Source: Actinoplanes octamycinicus
Lineage (GTDB): Bacteria > Actinomycetota > Actinomycetes > Mycobacteriales > Micromonosporaceae
NCBI RefSeq assembly: GCF_014205225.1
Contig: NZ_JACHNB010000001.1
Location: 5,809,501-5,873,500 of the forward strand
Reading direction: 5' to 3'
DNA length: 64,000 bases
Shown here one piece after another: positions 8,858 to 17,122 of the stretch. The position numbers and the translations under genes are program-made. How positions within the stretch are numbered: position 1 is the stretch's first letter; every line of letters starts with the position of its first letter. The notes under the pieces are model-generated. The model made no database searches. It saw only the letters and a list, made by a program, of their open reading frames with translations, and was not told the DNA's origin.

Positions 8858-8926
8858 ACCGGGGCAGGCCAGCCTGCCGGCGGGTGGCAAGCGACGATCC
8901 CGATCAGTAACCCGGGGCATGCCGGC
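8821..8926. repeat. 53-bp tandem duplication of the lysR tail
   Basis: 8821-8873 and 8874-8926 are two 53-bp copies differing at about 5 positions. Copy 1 is the end of lysR, encoding VASDDPDQ plus TGA. Copy 2 encodes the same eight residues followed by TAA. Two more degenerate traces of the GACGATCCCGATCAG core are visible near 8937-8955 and 8988-9005. Confidence 0.9.
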
Positions 8927-9050
8927 CGGCCGGCGCGGATCGCGATCGGTCACCGTCGCGCGCGGCGGGCCAAGTGGGCGAGGTGCCGGACGATCTCGAT
9001 CGGTGATCGCTGTGTGCGCGGAGTGCTTCTGGTTCCCGGCCGCCCGCCGG

Positions 9051-9074
9051 AGTGGACTGAAGGCCAGATCCACT
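9051..9074. promoter_or_regulatory. AGTGGA-N12-TCCACT inverted repeat upstream of tautomerase
   Basis: Six-base arms at 9051-9056 and 9069-9074 lie 22 bp before the tautomerase start. The ribosome site GGACAGGAGGAG follows. Possible operator; weak evidence because the arms are short. Confidence 0.3.
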
Positions 9075-9096
9075 TCACCGGACAGGAGGAGAAATC

Positions 9097-9279
9097 ATGC
9101 CCATCGTCACCATCCAGCAGGGCCCCCGCGACGCGGAACTCAAGCGCGACCTGGTCGCCCGGATCACCGACGCGTTCGTCGACGCCTACCGGATCCCGGC
9201 CGAGTCGGTCCAGGTCTGGATCCACGAGGTCGGCCCGGAGAGCTGGGGCGCGGCCGGCAAGTTGACCGCCGACCGCTGA
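9097..9279 (+). CDS. 4-oxalocrotonate tautomerase-like protein
   Basis: A 60-residue protein with the exact size and pattern of the tautomerase superfamily: after Met removal Pro-1 (in MPIVTIQQG) is the catalytic base, and the beta-alpha-beta body ends at VWIHEVG. Such proteins form oligomers and convert enol and keto forms of small acids, or use Pro-1 for related chemistry. A strong AGGAGGAG ribosome site lies upstream of the ATG. No aromatic-degradation gene is nearby, so the substrate is unknown. Confidence 0.85.
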   Translation: MPIVTIQQGPRDAELKRDLVARITDAFVDAYRIPAESVQVWIHEVGPESWGAAGKLTADR

Positions 9280-9305
9280 GACATCCCTGACCCTGCTGGT
9301 CAGCG

Positions 9306-9336
9306 GCGCGTTGTCCACATCAGCGCGTTGTCCACA
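9306..9336. repeat. Two 17-bp-spaced DnaA-box-like repeats
   Basis: GCGCGTTGTCCACA occurs at 9306-9319 and 9323-9336. The core TTGTCCACA matches, from memory, the preferred DnaA box of high-GC actinobacteria. No dnaA, dnaN or AT-rich unwinding region is nearby, so this is not oriC. It could bind DnaA or be a chance tandem duplication. Nothing else was seen in the 9280-9528 gap. Confidence 0.4.
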
Positions 9337-9528
9337 GCCCACCCTGGGGAGATCGTCCTCTGCCGCCACACTGTTCTCGGGGAGGCTCCCCCTGGGCGGG
9401 CGGGGACTGGCACGTGGCCGGGCCATCCCACCGCCCCCACCGAGCCGACCGGCAGTGTCACCTTCGAGCACCAGCCAAGACCCGCAGCGGCGGCGCGGCC
9501 CGGCACCCCCGCGCCGCCGCCCGCGGGC

Positions 9529-10905
9529 TCAGACGAGGCTGCGCAACTGGGCCACGTCGATCGCGCCGGCCATCGCGAGGAACCCGGCCCGGTTCGGGTG
9601 CAGGTGGTCACCGGGCCCACCGGCGCTGCTGTTGGTGTCGAAGGCGGGCAGCAGATGCCCGGGGTTGGCCGGATCCTCGGTGACCGCGGCGAAGTCGGCG
9701 ACCCCGTCGAACAGGCCACCTGTACGGATGAAGTCGTTGATCGTCCGTCGCTTGGCGTCGGTCTCCGGGGTCCCGTAGAGCCCGAACGCGGTGCCCGCCG
9801 ACGGCGTCAGCGTGGCGCCGATGATCTTGATGCCGCGGGCGTGCACCCGCCGGACGATCTCCCGGTACCCGGTGATCACCTGCTCCGCGGTGGCACCGCC
9901 GCCACCCAGGTCGTTGATGCCCTCGAGCAGGATCACCACCCGGACGCCGGGCCGGTCCAGCACGTCGCGGTCCAGCCGGTCGAGCGCGGGCGGCCCGTCG
10001 CACGGGGTGCAGCCGCCGGGTGTGCGGCCGATCCGGGTGACCATGTTGCCGCCGATCGCCTCGGTGACCACGGAGATCGGGCGCTTGCCCGGCCGGCCCT
10101 GGTCGAGCCGGCGTTGCAGCACGTCGGGCCACCGGTCGTCGCCGTTGATCGTGGAGAAGAACCCGTCGGTGATCGAGTCGCCGAACGCCACCACGGTGGC
10201 GGCGTCGCGGCGCTGCGCCTGCACCGCGGAGACGAAGAACCACGACGTGGTGGAGTACGGGAACGCGGTGTCGGCGAGGTCCCCGGTGTGGTCGCCGGTG
10301 TCCGGCCCGGCCAGGTACGACGTGGTGAACGCCGCCGCGTGCCAGGTCATCGGCCCGCTGGCGCCGGTCACGTGCAGGCTCACCGCGAGGCGCTGCGACG
10401 CCGCGTCGGTGATCGGCACGGCGACCGGGTCGCTCAGCACGGTCCGGCCCGCCGGGACGGTGACCGACCGCCGGCCGGCGAAGGTGAGCGCCCGGTTGGT
10501 GCCGGCCGCGACGTTGCCGCCGGTGGACTGCCGGCCCGCGGCCGCCCGCCCGAAGGTCACCGGCCGGGTGCCGAACTCGTTGGACAGCCGGATCCGCCAG
10601 CCGGTGCCGGCGACGTTCGGGTGCACGATCATGCGCAGTGTCTGGTTGCGCGCCTGGTTGTCCGGGAAGGCGGCGGTCAGCAGCGGCGCGGTGTTCCCGG
10701 GGCCGGCCGGGCCGGGCGTCCCGGGCTGGGCGACCGAGTAGCCGACCGGGTAGACGCCCTGGATCGAGCCGGTCCACGCGTCGGTCCAGGCGCCCGGGGA
10801 GCCGCCGGCGCCGGCGATCGGTTCCTGCGCCACCGCGACCGCGGGCGTCAGCACCGCCCAGGCGAAGACGGCGATGACGGCCCGGGTCAGACGTTCTCTT
10901 CGCAT
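9529..10905 (-). CDS. Secreted SGNH/GDSL hydrolase
   Basis: About 458 residues. The start MRRERLTRAVIAVFAW begins a signal peptide with cleavage near VAVAQEP. The C-terminal half carries the SGNH blocks: AFGDSITDG (block I, nucleophile Ser), GGNMVTRIG (block II), GINDLGGGG (block III Asn) and DHLHPN (block V Asp/His). The N-terminal 200 residues form an additional beta-rich domain, as seen in larger actinobacterial esterases. The ATG at 10905 follows GAGGGAG, a good ribosome site; an upstream in-frame start at 10953 is less likely. Predicted extracellular esterase or acetylesterase with unknown substrate. Confidence 0.85.
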   Translation of the reverse strand: MRRERLTRAVIAVFAWAVLTPAVAVAQEPIAGAGGSPGAWTDAWTGSIQGVYPVGYSVAQPGTPGPAGPGNTAPLLTAAFPDNQARNQTLRMIVHPNVAGTGWRIRLSNEFGTRPVTFGRAAAGRQSTGGNVAAGTNRALTFAGRRSVTVPAGRTVLSDPVAVPITDAASQRLAVSLHVTGASGPMTWHAAAFTTSYLAGPDTGDHTGDLADTAFPYSTTSWFFVSAVQAQRRDAATVVAFGDSITDGFFSTINGDDRWPDVLQRRLDQGRPGKRPISVVTEAIGGNMVTRIGRTPGGCTPCDGPPALDRLDRDVLDRPGVRVVILLEGINDLGGGGATAEQVITGYREIVRRVHARGIKIIGATLTPSAGTAFGLYGTPETDAKRRTINDFIRTGGLFDGVADFAAVTEDPANPGHLLPAFDTNSSAGGPGDHLHPNRAGFLAMAGAIDVAQLRSLV

Positions 10906-10934
10906 GACACTCCCTCGTGCGTCGCGAAATCCAT

Positions 10935-10946
10935 CGATAGATATCG
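10935..10946. promoter_or_regulatory. CGATA-GA-TATCG palindrome
   Basis: A small inverted repeat 30 bp upstream of the GDSL hydrolase start, in an unusually AT-rich spot for this DNA. It may be an operator or part of its promoter. Confidence 0.35.
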
Positions 10947-10977
10947 CTACCACGGGAGATGTGGCGCGCTCAATGGG

Positions 10978-11430
10978 CTAGCTGCTGGCGGCCACCTGCG
11001 CCTGCCAGATGGCTATCTGGACGCCGACCACGAAGATCTGCAGCGGCAACGGCAGCCCCGGCAGGTCCGCCTCGATGTTGCCGCTCCAGGCGCTGGTGCG
11101 GCGCAGCGACCCGGCCGGCATCCCGCCGACCAGCAGCTCCTGCCGGTTGCCGAAGAAGGAGGCGCGGCGGAACTCGTAGACCCGCCCGGACGCCTGCACG
11201 CTCCAGTACTTGCGCCCGGCCCGCTCGACCAGCGCGACCTCGCGGCCGGCCTGGTCGATCATCCGGTACTTGGTGCCCCAGCCGTTGGCCCGCACCTGGT
11301 ACTGCCGGCCGTCGATCGTGAACGTCCCGCCGGTGCGCCACCACGACGAATCCCAGGTGGTGACCGGGTGCCCGTCGACCGCGAACTCGTACCGGGCCGT
11401 CCACGTGCTCGTCTTCCTGGCCGTCAACAT
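10978..11430 (-). CDS. Hypothetical beta-rich protein (LURP-one/Tubby-like?)
   Basis: 150 residues, no signal peptide. Short alternating beta strands such as GTFTIDGRQYQVRANGWG, KYRMIDQAGREVALVER and KYWSVQASGRVYEF recall LURP-one-related/Tubby-C-like proteins, ending in a hydrophobic C-terminal segment (PLPLQIFVVGVQIAIW). The family assignment is tentative. The ATG at 11430 has TACGCT 7 bases upstream. It lies between the GGDEF-EAL gene and the GDSL gene on the same strand. Confidence 0.55.
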   Translation of the reverse strand: MLTARKTSTWTARYEFAVDGHPVTTWDSSWWRTGGTFTIDGRQYQVRANGWGTKYRMIDQAGREVALVERAGRKYWSVQASGRVYEFRRASFFGNRQELLVGGMPAGSLRRTSAWSGNIEADLPGLPLPLQIFVVGVQIAIWQAQVAASS

Positions 11431-11461
11431 GGGCCCGAGCGTATCGGCGGCGGGCGAGCGG

Positions 11462-13966
11462 TCAGGCCGCGTCGGCCTGCAGGGCCAGGGCGCCGCGGGT
11501 CTCCCGGTACTCGGCCAGCCAGGCCGGGAAGTCGCCGACCGGGATCGGGCGGGTCAGGTAGTAGCCCTGGATCAGCGTGCAGCCCATCTGGCGCAGGATC
11601 CGCCAGATCCGCTCGTTCTCCACGCCCTCGGCCACCACGTGCAGGCCCAGGTTGAGGCCGAGGTCGACGACCGAGCGGACGATCGTCTCGTCGTCGGCGT
11701 TGCCCTCCAGCCCCATCACGAACGACTTGTCGATCTTGATTTCGTCGAGCGGCAGCCGGCGCAGCGTGGACAGCGACGAGTAGCCGGTGCCGAAGTCGTC
11801 GATGGAGAGCCGGACGCCCATCGCGTTCAGCTGCGCCAGCAGCGCGGCGACGCCCCGCGGGTCGGTCATCATCGAGCTCTCGGTCAGCTCCAGGGTGAGC
11901 AGGCCGGCCGGCAGCTGCCGGCCGGCGAGCAGCGCGGCCACCTGACCGGCCAGGTCGGTGCCGAGCAGGCTGCGGGCGGACAGGTTCACCGCGATCGACA
12001 CCGGATCGCCGGCCGCGGCCCAGCCGGCCGCCGCGGTGACCGCGAGGTCCAGCACCTCCGCGGTGAGCGCGTTGATCAGCCCGTTGCGCTCGGCGATCGG
12101 GATGAACTCGTCCGGCATGATCAGCCCGTGCCGCGGGTGCTGCCAGCGCACCAGGGCCTCCACGCCGACCACCTCGCCGGTGCGCGCGTCGGCCTTCGGC
12201 TGCACGTACAGCCGCAGCTCGCCGCGGCCCAGCCCGGACCGCAACTCGCCGACCAGCGCCAGCTGCGCCGGGCTCTCCGGGGCCGGGCCGGCCGGGTCGA
12301 AGACCGCGGTGCCGCGGTGGGTGTTCTTCGCCTGGTACATCGCCATGTCCGCGTGCCGCAGCAGGCCGGCCACGTCGTCGCCGTGCTCCGGGGCGACCGC
12401 GACGCCCAGCGACGCGCCCACCTCCAGCCGGATGCCGTCGACGGTGGCCGGGGTGCGCAGCGCCACCCGCAGCCGGTCGCCGATCTCGACCGCTTCCCGC
12501 GGATTGGCCACCCGGGGCACGACGACCGCGAACTCGTCACCGCCCAGCCGGGCCACGACCACCTCCTCCGGTACGGCGTCCCGCAGCAACCGGGCGACGT
12601 GCTGCAGCACCGCGTCACCGTGGTGGTGCCCGAGGGTGTCGTTGATCTTCTTGAAGTCGTCCAGGTCCATCAGCAGCACCGCCACCCCGGCGTCGGCGCG
12701 GGCGGCGAGCAGCTCGTCGAGCCGGCGGTGCAGGGCGGTCCGGTTCGGCAGCCCGGTCAGCGCGTCGTGCGCCGCCTGATGTTCGAGCCGGTCGGCGAGG
12801 CGACCCTTGCCCAGCGCGATCGCCGCCTGGTTGGCCACCGTCTGCAGCAGCGTCACGTCGGCCTCGTCGAAGGCCCGCACGTCGCCGAGCCGGTCGGCGA
12901 CCATCAGCGCCCCGATCAGCCCGGCGTCCCCGCGCAGCGGCACGATGATGACGTCCCGGACCGCCTCGCCGGTCAGGTATTCGCGCTCCTCCGGGTCCCG
13001 GGTGAGCCGGGTGATCAGCACCGGTTCGCCGCCGTCCACCGCCCGCTCCCACGGGCCGGTCACCGCGCTCGCGGCGCGCTGCAGGCGCCCGTGCCGCCCG
13101 GCCCGGATCCGGACCGCCTCGCTGCCCGGCGTGCCGGGCAGGAAGAGCACCTCGGCGCGGGCGGCGTGCAGCACCTGGGTGGCCTGCGCCAGCACGGTGC
13201 GCAGCACGTCGTCGATCTCCGGGTGGTCGCCGACCGCTTGGCTGAACCGGTGCAGCCGTTCCAGCGCGAGGTGCCGTTCGGCCAGCCCGGCGTAGGCGCG
13301 GTAGGCGACCATCAGGCCGGTCAGCGCGATCGCGGCGAGCAGCGCGTTCCACGGGTTCTGCTGCAGCAGGGCGACCACGATCAGGCCGGCGATCGCGGTG
13401 ACCATCGAGGTGAGCGCGCCGCGGGCGGGTTCGCGCAGCAGGTCGCCGGGCCGCACCGAGCCGTCGGCCAGGGAGACCACCGCGGTGGTGCTCAGCGCGC
13501 TGACCGCGCCGACCGTGCCGGCCATGGCGAAGGCGGCCGTCCAGCGGCCCAGGGTGCCGTCGCCGGCCAGGCCGAGGACGCCGTGGAAGACCAGCAGCGC
13601 CACCGCCGACTCGAGCGCGACCTCGACCGTGTTGAAAGCGGTTTTGATCGGGTTGGCCCGGCGCAGCAGCACGCAGGTCGCGAGCATCCCCAGGGTGCGC
13701 CCGACGCCGAACTGGGCCGGCGTGGTCAGGAACAGCCCGAGCAGCAGCGGCACCTCGCTGAGCGAGATCCCCTGCGCCTCCCGGCCCAGCTGGATGTGCA
13801 GCACGAACCGTTCCGCGACCGCCGACAGCACGGCCACGACCAGCCACATGAAAGGACCGGTTGACTGTACGGCCGGCAGCCGGCCGGCGAAGAACCACAG
13901 CACCGTGGCGAGCCCGGCGAGCACGACGATCAGCCCGCAGACCCGGCGCATCCCGGTGCGATCCAC
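11462..13966 (-). CDS. Membrane GGDEF-EAL cyclic-di-GMP protein with GAF domain
   Basis: 834 residues. Six to seven membrane segments occupy residues 1-225, followed by a GAF-like sensor (about 240-390), a GGDEF domain (LDDFKKIND and LGGDEFAV near residue 475) and an EAL domain (EALVRW near 605, NLSARS, ELTESSM, DDFGTGYSS, KIDKSFV, AEGVEN). The cyclase metal Asp and GGDEF are intact, and so are the EAL catalytic motifs, so it may both make and degrade cyclic di-GMP. Start at 13966 or the second Met at 13951. A hairpin terminator for the upstream protease gene separates them. Compare the second protein at 57917, whose cyclase site is degenerate. Confidence 0.88.
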   Translation of the reverse strand: MDRTGMRRVCGLIVVLAGLATVLWFFAGRLPAVQSTGPFMWLVVAVLSAVAERFVLHIQLGREAQGISLSEVPLLLGLFLTTPAQFGVGRTLGMLATCVLLRRANPIKTAFNTVEVALESAVALLVFHGVLGLAGDGTLGRWTAAFAMAGTVGAVSALSTTAVVSLADGSVRPGDLLREPARGALTSMVTAIAGLIVVALLQQNPWNALLAAIALTGLMVAYRAYAGLAERHLALERLHRFSQAVGDHPEIDDVLRTVLAQATQVLHAARAEVLFLPGTPGSEAVRIRAGRHGRLQRAASAVTGPWERAVDGGEPVLITRLTRDPEEREYLTGEAVRDVIIVPLRGDAGLIGALMVADRLGDVRAFDEADVTLLQTVANQAAIALGKGRLADRLEHQAAHDALTGLPNRTALHRRLDELLAARADAGVAVLLMDLDDFKKINDTLGHHHGDAVLQHVARLLRDAVPEEVVVARLGGDEFAVVVPRVANPREAVEIGDRLRVALRTPATVDGIRLEVGASLGVAVAPEHGDDVAGLLRHADMAMYQAKNTHRGTAVFDPAGPAPESPAQLALVGELRSGLGRGELRLYVQPKADARTGEVVGVEALVRWQHPRHGLIMPDEFIPIAERNGLINALTAEVLDLAVTAAAGWAAAGDPVSIAVNLSARSLLGTDLAGQVAALLAGRQLPAGLLTLELTESSMMTDPRGVAALLAQLNAMGVRLSIDDFGTGYSSLSTLRRLPLDEIKIDKSFVMGLEGNADDETIVRSVVDLGLNLGLHVVAEGVENERIWRILRQMGCTLIQGYYLTRPIPVGDFPAWLAEYRETRGALALQADAA

Positions 13967-13987
13967 GACGCCGCCCCCTCCTCGAAG

Positions 13988-14020
13988 GGGGACGGCCCGG
14001 CGCGCAGCCGGGCCGTCCCC
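13988..14020 (-). terminator. Strong hairpin terminator after the subtilisin gene
   Basis: Perfect 13-bp arms (13988-14000 and 14008-14020, GGGGACGGCCCGG and its complement) with a 7-base loop lie between the end of the subtilisin gene and the start of the GGDEF-EAL gene. No T-run is present, as is common in actinobacteria. Confidence 0.75.
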
Positions 14021-14062
14021 TATCTCGTTAGTCGGCGCGCGGCCGGGAGGAGTTGAGCGTTT

Positions 14063-15838
14063 TCAGCTCCAGGAGGCGTCCGCCCACCCGTCCGACACCC
14101 AGCTGCGGCTGTACCAGACGCCGCTGACCCAGCTGCGGCTGTCCCAGCTGCCGGAGACCCAGCTGCGGCTCACCCAGCTGCGGCTCGACCAGGTGCCACC
14201 GGTCCCGTCCGAGCCGGTCCACTTGACCGCGGTCCAGTCGGTGCCGACCCCGCTGAAGGCCGTGCCGGTCCAGGTGCTGCCGTTGAAGTCGCCGCCGCTC
14301 CAGGCGGTGCCGGCGGCGGTCGCCGCGGACATGGCGGTGGCGTTCCAGGTCCGGCCGAAGATGTCCTTCTCACCGGTCAGCGCCTTGCCGCCGAGCAGCA
14401 CGTGGTCGCTGCCGCGGGCACCCTCCAGGGTGCCCGCACCGGTCGACGTGGTGAACTTCTGCACCGGCGCGTCGGCCGGCTTGAGGCTCAGCGACTGCCG
14501 CACGTCGACCAGGCCGGTGCCCTGCCAGATCTGCCGGGCCAGCGGGAACGCCGCGGCCTTCGCGGTGATCAGGTACTTGACCTGGTCCGGGGTGGCGGCG
14601 GGGTTCTTCTGCAGCAGCAGCGCGGCGACTCCGGAGACCACCGCGGTGGCCTGCGAGGTGCCGCTGCCCCGGAGGAACCGGCTGCCCACCCGGCCGAGCG
14701 GATTGAGCTGGTCGACGAAGCTGTTCGGCACCCGCAGGCCGAGGATGTGCACGCCGGGCGCCACCACGTCGACGTGCCGGGCGGCGGTGCCGCGCTGGGC
14801 GAACAGCGGCACCGTGTCGTTGCCGGAGGCGAGCGTGTAGTTCGGGTCCTCGGCGCCGACCGCGAGCACGTACGGGTTGGCCGCCGGGTTGGCCAGCTCC
14901 TGCCGCAGGGTGCCGTCGTTGCCGGCCGCGACCACCACCACGATGCCCTTGCGCCAGGCCTGCTCGACGGCGTACGAGAGCGGGTCGAGCACCGACGACT
15001 GGACGCTGTCCGTGCCGTACGAGAGGTTCAGGACCTTGATGTTGAGCCCGTAGTCGTGCGCGTGCTGGGTGACCCAGTCGATCCCGGCGATCACCTGGGA
15101 CACGTCCGCGGAGCCGTCCGCCGCGGCCACCTTGACGCTGACGATCCGGGCGTCCGGCGCGATGCCGGTGTACCCCTTGCCGGTGGTGTAGCCGGCCGGG
15201 GTTCCGGCGGCGTCCCGGCCGGCGATGATCGACGCCATGTGCGTGCCGTGCCCGAAGGTGTCCCGGTAGCGCACGTCGGCGTACTGCGACTCGAACGACA
15301 GGTCCGGCCCGTTCACCACGGTGCCCGAGGTGAGCCCGGCGACCGGGGCCACCCCGGAGTCGATCAGCGCGACGTCCACGCCCTTGCCGGTGTACCCCGC
15401 CTTCCAGGCGTCGGTCGCGTGCACCACGTCCCGGACGAACGACAGCGACCCCTCGTCGCTGACCGGGTCGTAGCCCAGCGCCGGGTCCACCACCATCAGG
15501 TGGCCGGACCCGTCCGGGGTCACCGACCGCACGCCGGCCAGCGTCCGCAGCGCGGCGACCGCCGAGCCCGGCACCGTCGCCGCGAACCCGTTGACGATCG
15601 GCAGCTCCCGCCGGACCGTGCCGCCCTTGCGCACCACGACGGCCTCGGCGCCGGCGACGTTCGCGCCCGCGTCGAGCGCGACGATCACCCCGACCGGTGC
15701 GCCCGGTGGCGTCGCGGGGGCGGCCAGCGCCGCAGCCGGCAGGCATCCGGTCCCGACCGCGAGCGCCACCACCGGCCCGGCGGTGAGCGCCGCACGCCGC
15801 CATCTCCTTGCCGAACTCACGCTCTTCGCCGAACTCAC
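14063..15838 (-). CDS. Secreted subtilisin-like protease with Trp-Ser repeat tail
   Basis: 591 residues. Signal peptide (RRWRRAALTAGPVVALAVG... AALA), I9-like propeptide (about 47-125), then an S8 catalytic domain with D160 (ALIDSGVAP), H197 (GHGTHMAS) and S395 (GSGTSQATA). The last 110 residues are not protease: they are rich in Trp, Ser, Gly and end in repeats such as SRSWVSGSWDSRSWVSG. At DNA level this is a set of 15-bp units (core ACCCAGCTGCGGCTG on the plus strand). GTG start at 15838 with GGGGAGGG upstream. Probably extracellular; the tail may bind the cell surface or a substrate. Confidence 0.87.
   Translation of the reverse strand: MSSAKSVSSARRWRRAALTAGPVVALAVGTGCLPAAALAAPATPPGAPVGVIVALDAGANVAGAEAVVVRKGGTVRRELPIVNGFAATVPGSAVAALRTLAGVRSVTPDGSGHLMVVDPALGYDPVSDEGSLSFVRDVVHATDAWKAGYTGKGVDVALIDSGVAPVAGLTSGTVVNGPDLSFESQYADVRYRDTFGHGTHMASIIAGRDAAGTPAGYTTGKGYTGIAPDARIVSVKVAAADGSADVSQVIAGIDWVTQHAHDYGLNIKVLNLSYGTDSVQSSVLDPLSYAVEQAWRKGIVVVVAAGNDGTLRQELANPAANPYVLAVGAEDPNYTLASGNDTVPLFAQRGTAARHVDVVAPGVHILGLRVPNSFVDQLNPLGRVGSRFLRGSGTSQATAVVSGVAALLLQKNPAATPDQVKYLITAKAAAFPLARQIWQGTGLVDVRQSLSLKPADAPVQKFTTSTGAGTLEGARGSDHVLLGGKALTGEKDIFGRTWNATAMSAATAAGTAWSGGDFNGSTWTGTAFSGVGTDWTAVKWTGSDGTGGTWSSRSWVSRSWVSGSWDSRSWVSGVWYSRSWVSDGWADASWS
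14085..14200. repeat. Internal 15/30-bp repeats coding the Trp-Ser tail
   Basis: ACCCAGCTGCGGCT recurs about every 30 bp (with one 15-bp step) within the 3' end of the subtilisin gene, in frame, each unit adding SRSWV-type residues. In-frame repeats can expand or shrink without breaking the protein. Confidence 0.75.
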
Positions 15839-15920
15839 GTGATCCCTCCCCGGACGGCCGGCGGCCGCTCTCAGCAGGCGATCTTCGGCAACGCGACGGC
15901 AACCATGAGGGTTTCCGGGC

Positions 15921-16301
15921 TCAGAGTGTGATGACGATGCCGATCCCGGCCGGGCGCTTGATGCGCAGCAGCCGGCTGACGAAGCCGCCGATCCGCGCCG
16001 TCACGTAGCGGGTCTCCATCAGGCGCCGGGTCTTCTCGGTCTCCGACGGCGGCAGCAGCACCGCGGTGCCGCGCACCGGCTGCGCTCCCGGCGCCACCTT
16101 GCCGCGCAGGTCGCAGGCCACCACCTCGACCCGTGGATTGTTCCGGATCCGCTTGACCTTCCCGGCGTCCGCGGCGGACACCGTGGTCAGGGTGTCACCC
16201 CGGGCCACGTGCCAGACCGGCGTCGCCACCGGCCGTCCGTCCTTGCGGAACGTGATCAGACTGATCTGCTTGCTGGCGGCGATCTCCGTGGGCACGCTCA
16301 T
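15921..16301 (-). CDS. PPOX-class F420/FMN-dependent oxidoreductase
   Basis: 126 residues, a split-barrel flavin-binding protein. The opening SKQISLITFRKDGRPVATPVW and middle RNNPRVEVVACDLRGKV match the pattern of the pyridoxamine-phosphate-oxidase-like family, in which actinobacterial members often use F420. The ATG at 16301 has TACGAT exactly six bases upstream, so a leaderless transcript is likely; an in-frame upstream start at 16355 is rejected. Substrate unknown. Confidence 0.78.
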   Translation of the reverse strand: MSVPTEIAASKQISLITFRKDGRPVATPVWHVARGDTLTTVSAADAGKVKRIRNNPRVEVVACDLRGKVAPGAQPVRGTAVLLPPSETEKTRRLMETRYVTARIGGFVSRLLRIKRPAGIGIVITL

Positions 16302-16389
16302 CCGGCGATCGTAGAGCCGCGAGATGAAGACCGGCTTTCGGTACGGCCGGAGCACCGTGGCGCCGCCCGCCGGCCGGCCGGTGCCCGGC

Positions 16390-17079
16390 TCAGGGCACCC
16401 GGTCCCCGGTCGCCTGGTCGATCACCGCCCGGCCGGCCAGCGGCGCGGCCAGCTCGACCGGCACCAGGTAGACCGTCGCCCCGCCGGTGACCGGCACCGC
16501 CGAGCAGGCCCCGGCGCAGGCGCCGAACACCCCGACGGTGATCGCGCCGGCCGCCTCCCGGACCGTGACCGAGACCGGCGGGGAGTCGCCGCGCACGCCG
16601 AGGAGCAGCCAGTTGCCACCGCCGGGCAGCGTGCTCCTGGGCAGGTAGGGCGGCGGGAAGGCGGCGTCGACCGCGCGCCGCCGGACGACCGCGACCGGCT
16701 GGGCGGTGTCCGGTCCGGGCGGCGCGGACAGCCGCGGCACCGTGACGACCGTGGCCTGCTGGACGCCGAAATCCACCAGCAGGGCGGCTGGGGTGGTGTA
16801 GTCGAACGTCGTGGTCGCGGTCGCCGCCGGGGTCGGGCCGGCCCCGGGCCCGCGGTCCCGGCTCGCGTCGGCCAGGCCGATCCCGGCGCAGACCAGCAGC
16901 ACCACACCGAGGATGTTGGAGGCCCGGGTCCAGGCGTAGGCGGCGTCGCTCGGCTCGTTCGCCTCGGGATGCCGGAACCGCCAGGCGCTGAGCGTCAGCC
17001 ACTGCGACCGCGGCGAGATCGCCCCCCACAGCAGCAGCGCGAGGAACGGGACCAGGCACAGCAACCGAGCCATGCCCAT
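16390..17079 (-). CDS. Membrane protein, DUF6199-like N-terminus
   Basis: 229 residues. The N-terminal segment (ISPRSQWLTLSAWRFRHP then NEPSDAAYAW) resembles the DUF6199 family, with membrane helices at about residues 4-20 and 54-70. The remainder (about 100-229) is a predicted outside domain with a Cys pair (FGACAGACS). An alternative ATG is at 17073. No enzymatic motif is seen. It lies between PPOX and SRPBCC genes on the same strand. Confidence 0.6.
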   Translation of the reverse strand: MGMARLLCLVPFLALLLWGAISPRSQWLTLSAWRFRHPEANEPSDAAYAWTRASNILGVVLLVCAGIGLADASRDRGPGAGPTPAATATTTFDYTTPAALLVDFGVQQATVVTVPRLSAPPGPDTAQPVAVVRRRAVDAAFPPPYLPRSTLPGGGNWLLLGVRGDSPPVSVTVREAAGAITVGVFGACAGACSAVPVTGGATVYLVPVELAAPLAGRAVIDQATGDRVP

Positions 17080-17122
17080 CGATGGTAGAGAGGATCCGGG
17101 CCGCCGGCCGGTCCGGAATCCG

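Noticed and set aside
9306..9336. Origin of replication
   Set aside because: Only two DnaA-like boxes, no dnaA/dnaN/gyrB genes and no AT-rich stretch.
11210..13864. Long plus-strand frame opposite the GGDEF-EAL gene
   Set aside because: His/Arg/Gly-rich shadow; the minus-strand gene has clear domains.
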